Shown here in pieces: positions 23,801 to 25,367 of a stretch of 25,367 nt of DNA. A program made the translations under genes and the position numbers. The stretch comes from a virus. The stretch is taken from IMG/VR virus record IMGVR_UViG_3300006735_000221, positions 1-25,367 of that record, one strand, 5' to 3'. How positions within the stretch are numbered: position 1 is the stretch's first letter; every line of letters starts with the position of its first letter. The notes beneath the pieces were generated by a model, which was not told where the DNA came from, did not search any database, and saw nothing but the letters and a program-made list of their open reading frames with translations.

Positions 23801-25367
23801 TGCTGTTGATGATTGCAACAACATTCTCTCAACTGACTCAGCAGAGATTAACTGTTTGTTAGCAAGAATTAAAGCACGTGCATCACCAGCTCTATCATTA
23901 ACTGCGTCTGGTGTCTTGTATGTAATTGAAGTATCTTTAGTCTGTGTTAAACCATGTGAACCGAAGATGAATACATCCTCATTACGCATAGCTTGGATAG
24001 ACATATCCCTAGCGTATTCAATAGCACGAATAGTCTCTTCTTTCTTCTGATCAATATATTGAACTGCACCACTCTCATAATGATAAGCAGCATCCCATAC
24101 ATCAGCATTACCACCATAACCTGTGTTCTCAGCAATTGCCTCAACAATATCAACTAAGTCATCTCTACAATCTTGTGGACCGTATCCTGTTGGTGAAGTA
24201 TAGGATGGGAAATCCAATACCATTCTATCAAATGCTTCAGCAGCAATGAATAATTTATTTGATTCTAATAGATTTCTAGCATCTCCATGACGATCAGAGA
24301 ATACTTTCTTCTCAGATGAAGTTGCCTTCTGACCTAACTCAATAGTAGCAGAGTCAACAACACGTTTAACAAATGTATTGTCTGGGATAACAGGAGTAGT
24401 AGGTCTTGTAGCACCACCAATCAACTTATTGTCAGAAGTAAACTGTGAAGGATCATAGTCAGCAACTGTCATACCTTGTACAACACCACTAGTATCACCT
24501 ATATTGACTAATGATTCACCACTAGTTGTTTCTGTACCTGTACGAAGATAAGTGAAGTTACGTGTTGCAGCGATAGCAAGATCTCTAGCATAATCATAAC
24601 CTTCTAGAGTTTCATTTAATTCTCCTGTAATGTAAGATAGTTGACTAGCAACAAAATATGATTCAGCAGCTTGAATAGTATTGATGTTTCCACCAAGTCT
24701 TAAATCTTGTACAGTAGCATCAATTAAATATCCAATGTCTCTACGACATTTCTCAATTGTGATTCCTTCTTTAATTAATAGATTAGGATACTTACCAGTA
24801 ATATAACCATATGCTTCATAAGCAATAAATTCTTTATTATCCTCAATTCTATCAGCAGCGTCTAAATCTTTATTATCAACTGATATACCACTTGGGTTAA
24901 GAACATCAGCAGTGACAGTAAATTTTGAAAATCCAGTTGGAGATAGTGTAGCATTAAATACGTTATCTGATCCTACAGTTCTTGGTGTAAGCTTTACATA
25001 TACTTTCTCGTCAGACCTAGAACCAATACGATAACCATCTATAGTTGCAGCAGGTCTTGCTTTAGGATCATATCCTAAATCATCACCTAAGAACAACTTA
25101 GTATCGTTTGCTTGATCATTTGATGCCTGTACATCTAATGTATAATAAGAAACTTTCTTTGTATTACCAGTAGTTTCAGGTACAATCTGAGGTGGAACAA
25201 TGTCAGTAATATATCCACCCTTGTCTTGGTTAAAGGAGAAACCTTTATGACCGATAGCATGTAGTGATGTATTACCAAAGTTACTGTTAGAGTTGGTGAT
25301 ACTCATATCACCACCACTTTCCATTAGGAAGTGATCAGCAAAACCAACAGCGAAGATACTAACACAC
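11855..25367 (-). CDS. Giant structural/tail fibre protein, 5' partial (at least 4,503 aa)
   Basis: The frame is open to the right edge: before the first visible Met (25324) it reads VSIFAVGFADHFL without a stop, so the true start lies outside. Counted from that Met, the N-terminus (SITNSNSNFGNTSLHAIG, GGYITDIVPP) resembles cyanophage giant structural proteins. Residues about 151-1810 hold five helical GGN/WDAA modules, with a nine-copy beta-module block (505-1460) inside the third. Four 36-residue Cys-led helical repeats follow (1820-1963). Then comes a long beta-rich part, two VGINT...V-G-T-A fibre repeats (about 3255-3360), and a C-terminal domain ending GWWLKEV. No membrane segment or protease motif was seen. 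It is probably a very long virion fibre or baseplate-attached adhesin; the virion position is inferred. It leads the operon. Confidence 0.85.
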   Translation of the reverse strand, partial: CVSIFAVGFADHFLMESGGDMSITNSNSNFGNTSLHAIGHKGFSFNQDKGGYITDIVPPQIVPETTGNTKKVSYYTLDVQASNDQANDTKLFLGDDLGYDPKARPAATIDGYRIGSRSDEKVYVKLTPRTVGSDNVFNATLSPTGFSKFTVTADVLNPSGISVDNKDLDAADRIEDNKEFIAYEAYGYITGKYPNLLIKEGITIEKCRRDIGYLIDATVQDLRLGGNINTIQAAESYFVASQLSYITGELNETLEGYDYARDLAIAATRNFTYLRTGTETTSGESLVNIGDTSGVVQGMTVADYDPSQFTSDNKLIGGATRPTTPVIPDNTFVKRVVDSATIELGQKATSSEKKVFSDRHGDARNLLESNKLFIAAEAFDRMVLDFPSYTSPTGYGPQDCRDDLVDIVEAIAENTGYGGNADVWDAAYHYESGAVQYIDQKKEETIRAIEYARDMSIQAMRNEDVFIFGSHGLTQTKDTSITYKTPDAVNDRAGDARALILANKQLISAESVERMLLQSSTAQYTPTNAVYTPTTGQLVLTLPSTTGLTGATSHTASDAQYNATTGVLTLTVTGNTFVNGDKIKIEDDSLTMTCSMDTGNKQYPRASDPVSGKWLKISNKQGDQFDVHVGKSPLVKFTPTAADYNPTTGLMTLTIGNHGLSAGTSIKLLAESLKFSCGFGGATGTAAEKSYPRASDPFYDKAINIESVTTTTITLQVLSSQPSTNVDVHTFVSALDDAVITGGDYVHSYVTAVGGGIKREVDAVRLDYGALTFTCDMDENASEHVYPRASDPAGGALLPIASVSGNDITLDVGKTASKSHDVSTATYDPATGDLVLSIDGHDLSNGDAIKIADGSLTFKCAQDSYGSVHSYPRTDIVTLSDATGADYNPNTGIVTVTITGHGLVDGDQIKLADGALIFKCQQDNLQSDHPYPRPSDPASGQWLNPYNITTNTFDIDILRGVTPTNTTVHQYSGAAPGGITKKKDFAWHNSLKVKDVGSSYKTATDADYDPATGILEITSPNHGFTNGDSIKISEGSLTFTCSFDNNATEHPYPRLSDPSSDKWLEVSILNGDKFTVNVGAAGANQSFTAGSATTYDPASGDLVLEVGSGHGLSVGEGLLIENGAVSFKCTMDGNQVAQAYPRAGKDRASGRSIPITAIGSTTVTVNVGNAGDNKTFTPTAATYDAATGVFTATIGQHGLAVGSDITLKDNSLAFTCDRDGNTAVTKYPRPGTDPFAGKSISVTAVGSTTKTATGASYNPSTGALLISVAGHGYQNGDYIKIADNSFTFKCELDGKVQPKTYPRTGYDSASGRWLKISNVVTNAFEVNVGISQDTSVHEYQDATPDGIAHQDGTITFNVGYDSDANNQYAHTFVALDTLADAIEYEPQSPHTWDSSVTDGIKHLPQSAHTFKRAAASGIEKQGGSITVNVGIAAAGQQYTHEWTGGTAVGAVTSGGQYTHTWVESKTNGVHKVFSVAGNQSYHNQDCIDDVNDLLEAIADNVAFGGNDKTWDAAYSYKTGAHVAGEEAETNVVFNYAKEMAVQVTRNQKILPIGSHGLTQVYDTTITVDTDDVFPVDANADAYNLIQSNINLIAEEAYARMLLQNPNFLPPTGNPQDCIDDIKDFVIEVSYNLGYGGNDRTWDMANLYVTGAHVAGEEEQTLMAFTDAKELMIQAMRKEKILVIGSHGLTQDYTTSNDPITQDPVTPLDNKVADARDLIDDNKNFIAEIALGRMKAQYPAYTWTAPYTETDCLDDLKDVVDVISHNLAYGGNDRVWDAALMYNAGAHAVGSENETIFAFNAARDIIRQVIINEAVTIGGHTGIAQVTRTITNGVANGDCDDALATVTSLIQILTNAIVSPSSLYSVVRTAATFRCANAESILNTLVTIVINSITDPSSLSSVARTRSDGKCHDVRSSIDTLFGIVTSTVLDGTSLDSIMRTISNGSCQNVASTITTLYGVITQTINNPGYLSNLDRVTPELGIAFGPSVNANSSTTNSYLYFTLPTGVYTSQFTPKVDDSITQDTGYPQCNTQATTVRQYFANISTIIQTGLGAVPRTQPTTTTASLSSRSTLWKIAGTNPHNLETGTAVRLVPRPRYDTNTNSYVDVDKRNVRLPNGFDTNEKYYIIAPGRNTKPENYSSVTNFNGTSSSGVYFMLANSKENAAAGIYIHSAEVEAIHPDIEIDVYQFVLDDKYDLHQYECKLDGDINAGIRTSVPHIFDVTTSNTIAHEVFFRANEGGNVPILGQNYQGNQNFADAGGRIRTDKLFFARYQNEKVFTIHATKTDAIANINEIDFQTGTYDFSVFADKRQSPMRFDPSYPNPDTTPIIYGKWYLNVEPNSNGAPANSKEILARFHDVAYNDASGQDKTNDSWYERIKDDRNADDRIYRLRYVIPQYLSTVRDPLNGFSIKVRKDDTRKLLPQKLVLKPKTGQSSAIFYNPVQTNEKIGFTETEFADVNLNLNRDAQYDPYKRDLVGNTQFVKKIETENFVSMSIQSAKYFNKATTDEYLEVTVFDQGITNNALLNETLTTVKVSAPQGGSGPNGGFTVDKSQSTASNKIEWEGFNEGNQPAKGSAYLHAALQIPNTTTWHLILKDITIDNSTPTAKLIYSETDNIRLSQGTVFCDLESDPNFGKSLDTKDLIGKNLPQYYYKQKGAKVYTITPGDEIKDDANVTYYVESVTDVGELDDTFYIFNTQEIQKRIYGQQDGIYYLTAVRGNVSPYPTGAGNLGNFRNFKFSQPISKLYPLNYKNDPLWYKNLDATLVDPPATYSAADNYVHGLVRVNDFKGSMTKETVSDIIATESLKHNTYTQVSSQVDNRIIAKKGNASSGSEDRLIPISGDNTVLSGYRLYVELRRPSIARAGNHTFEYLGFGPGNYSTGLPARQEVLLTPTQDFYAQSKKQDGGLVFYTGLNSNGDLYIGNRKIDAITGEEVFLERASLQDSEDSEDAIGSLVTTFDTPVTFNRYITVNGGDANDEDNTFNSPVKINVLGRVRKDALSISSFISTNAADKDDALLSRGAQTLNTETGGDIVLARNKISASVFQFNPRGSNGAAQGYKIQNHAVAGLGSNITPNQTDVWNAQGTGGTSISATQNVQYGNAGAPKAGDMLLKGFEVGYSGSLGWINANFFAEIPNNNIQHFAFDGTTSITIQWGTTTDANTGASIQITNDDIGITAGSQIQISNYSDTAFNGTWFVNPNGFNSTESTVKFTILTVKADVSGDNPRLWDTEYQADSTVSMMYSNSTWKEFGVVGSESIRTATQDIGDYKVGINTVARAAHGDYANAFVSLATDPRANLDVVGTAWISGKTIGDFLGNTAYSTRTETAEAHAFMVGGDSVTPQNAATFRVSTTNSGRVGINTTLADMDSALTVTGTAEVTDNAIFQKDVAINGGAVDGTGSITTTKTTGLLNVFMDTTFTGLVSSTAATGGLALAGSAQKISIGDAQVSKQIITAGVLSADSNISLGTTADGSGTNVSKVVVGGAFASNESLSYTQIETKSLKIDGDAWLGFRRGFGDVTSLSSQSQTISFFSNSGGPSVINFATNASEVNIAGQGGTTTINNQLEVIASAKFHSDIWLCGGTTSFEFTGNRAQLGSVLPSSSNGGNDFWKTGIENPYSDTEPNKNIDIVNVLVKPSSDSDYNEVNTEGTDPWGGTEYQNARTNVTPNLPALTGDEYYLPIRDADPNGYFAENDYIIINSGINASPLRHPEIVQIVELTSVVSSPFYLKVKRQPLGTFTAVNTNHPDLTPIFKCNVQFDSTWTETRLDNSGPQDNVDLAEFGGNLTTDDYVIIGRDPSNPSYGEVIKVDVLGNKVDQKFKISDCGDPTDTTWFEVNSTNGDTYIGGKLTIENSISINGGCESTKREFDSNGREVFTGSLISTNAFAIHNIAAADIAKLQVGDIIKLNETQEDHPVSVIAGTKIISIDDTSINLSDNIAFQANATGVGFRAIRNETFQITDGNGKNAFNLDTCTGILEIGSKRKRIEIERITPQPESASDTVNTYDSIVENLRVYSYWMDPLWLDTNGCCNYLTAVAATGTVPGSVYLTVSALGVNEGAYAVGELVFVGNKGLINSLGSSDTSWQAPAGTPATPKWEFMRIEAIDIAQKVLRCIPAQEGTTARALTDYQPGSDLSDINGTHVIRFKKYKKTSDVVDIALRDRTISGATTDYVSLIIEQGQIVQTKMDFMQLIRITDSSDTNPVDDQYFIVPDIMLGTNHQVNMDDFRSRGTLGNDDTGTLQINKDLKVLGGGFSITDSVDSSTILSVGNDDYHADHAGSISFEAGVIGRGNVTIYPLSCPETIQGTCEESFKVDGQSNVTVGHTLTVLGTVSELPTNSAKFSINRLGVNGGNTYNINHDMSIDSFGIENFYTKTGGRHARYIATGADDSDKYLTANVQYFANVSVGDTFVVYLPDNPISGDTVSIVDVGGNLTYNTSLVIRAQGTGTKVQGDSSGTTLGLAGSTPYQSGEMIVQTPHAGLTLIYLGGVDSLGNTVGGGFSGWWLKEV
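11860..11865 (-). promoter_or_regulatory. Strong ribosome binding site of the 502-aa fibre gene
   Basis: AGGAGG on the minus strand lies 8 nt before the ATG at 11851 and overlaps the last sense codons of the giant gene. It fixes this start and suggests that the 502-aa fibre is initiated independently as well as by coupling. Confidence 0.8.
15245..15560 (-). repeat. VGINT fibre repeats in the giant protein
   Basis: Two units show a VGINT motif followed by a spacer and an L-x-V-x-G-T-A strand (VGINTVARA...LDVVGTAWISG and VGINTTLAD...ALTVTGTAEVTDNA). This resembles the VGIGTxxPxxxLDVxG repeat common in phage long tail fibres and supports a fibre role for the C-terminal third. Confidence 0.6.
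19435..19865 (-). repeat. Four 36-residue Cys-led helical repeats
   Basis: Four tandem units begin (D/R/K/S)C and run through an amphipathic helix pair to P-x-S-L or T-S-L and then R-T. The starts read DCDDALATV, RCANAESIL, KCHDVRSSI and SCQNVASTI. The DNA period is about 107-110 nt. The single Cys at the same place in every unit suggests packing or metal ligation along a solenoid. Confidence 0.75.
19895..24870 (-). repeat. Five helical GGN/WDAA modules (one split)
   Basis: A module of about 120 residues recurs: an N-terminal helix (L-x-x-N-K-x-F-I-A-x-E-A), then C-x-x-D, then a G-Y-G-G-N loop, W-D-A-A-x-x-Y-x-x-G-A, and G-S-H-G-L-T-Q. Copies lie at about 24560-24870 (divergent), 23930-24300, 23810-23890 plus 20680-20930 (split), 20280-20650 and 19895-20245. 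I recognise this module style from marine phage structural proteins; its function is not established from sequence. Confidence 0.75.
20945..23810 (-). repeat. Nine-copy beta-module array
   Basis: Nine units share Y-(D/N)-P-x-T-G strands, H-G-L-x-x-G-D-x-I-K, S-L-x-F-x-C-x-x-D, and Y-P-R followed by D-P-x-S-G. The YPR codons lie near 21459, 21679, 21940, 22206, 22567, 22749, 23011, 23291 and 23557. One copy (near 23011) lacks its first half. Short H-T-F/H-T-W hairpin units are interspersed and cluster at the C-terminal end (20950-21270). The copies differ clearly at DNA level, so this is an old, diverged array. Confidence 0.8.

Noticed and set aside
20945-23810. CRISPR array or DNA-level tandem repeat
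   Set aside because: The periodicity is in an intact protein frame, units diverge at DNA level, and there is no constant repeat/spacer structure.
11855-25367. Giant protein as tape measure protein
   Set aside because: It lacks the long uniform helical composition and membrane or lytic segments of tape measures; it is mostly beta modules with fibre-type repeats and lies beside collar fibres.

Overview
The window looks like a late, virion-structure region of a marine T4-like myovirus, most likely a cyanophage (Prochlorococcus/Synechococcus type). The reasons are AT-rich DNA with every gene on the minus strand, a T4-late-like TATAAAT element, genes joined by 1-nt stop/start overlaps, several tail-collar-domain fibre proteins in a row, and a giant structural protein whose N-terminal style (SITNSNSNFGNTSL, GGYITDIVPP) and C-terminal style (GWWLKEV) I recognise from cyanophage structural proteins. 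The family assignment comes from memory of such proteins, not from a search. The host is inferred.

In transcription order (right to left), the first and largest block is an adhesion/tail-fibre operon, about 25367 down to 1921. It begins with a giant structural protein whose 5' end lies outside the window (at least 4,503 residues visible). Then come three different collar-domain fibre proteins of 502, 466 and 1,908 aa, a 311-aa protein with a tail-fibre-assembly-chaperone-like segment, and a 119-aa unknown protein. The spacing is 3 nt, -1, -1, 1 nt, -1, which implies translational coupling. A good intrinsic terminator (1867-1893) closes the operon. The giant protein is mostly repeats: five copies of an alpha-helical GGN/WDAA module, with a roughly 950-residue block of nine beta modules inserted inside the third copy; then four 36-residue Cys-led helical repeats; then a beta-rich fibre C-terminus. 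The 1,908-aa fibre has a collar domain split by a large insertion that carries a PEBP/YbhB-like segment, and a glycine-rich adhesin-like region of about 500 residues.

Between the terminator and the next genes lies about 115 nt of nested inverted repeats (1741-1854). In minus-strand RNA it can form a 12-bp closing stem, and one of its strands can alternatively pair with the first codons of the next gene.

The second block (1720 down to 1) is a compact set of overlapping small genes: an 82-aa acidic protein, a 68-aa single-span membrane protein, a 197-aa protein with a PD-(D/E)XK-like motif, a 115-aa unknown, a 63-aa SH3/KOW-like protein, and the start of another small gene behind its own sigma70-like promoter. 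No tRNA, CRISPR array, integrase or insertion sequence was seen, and no plus-strand gene is supported.
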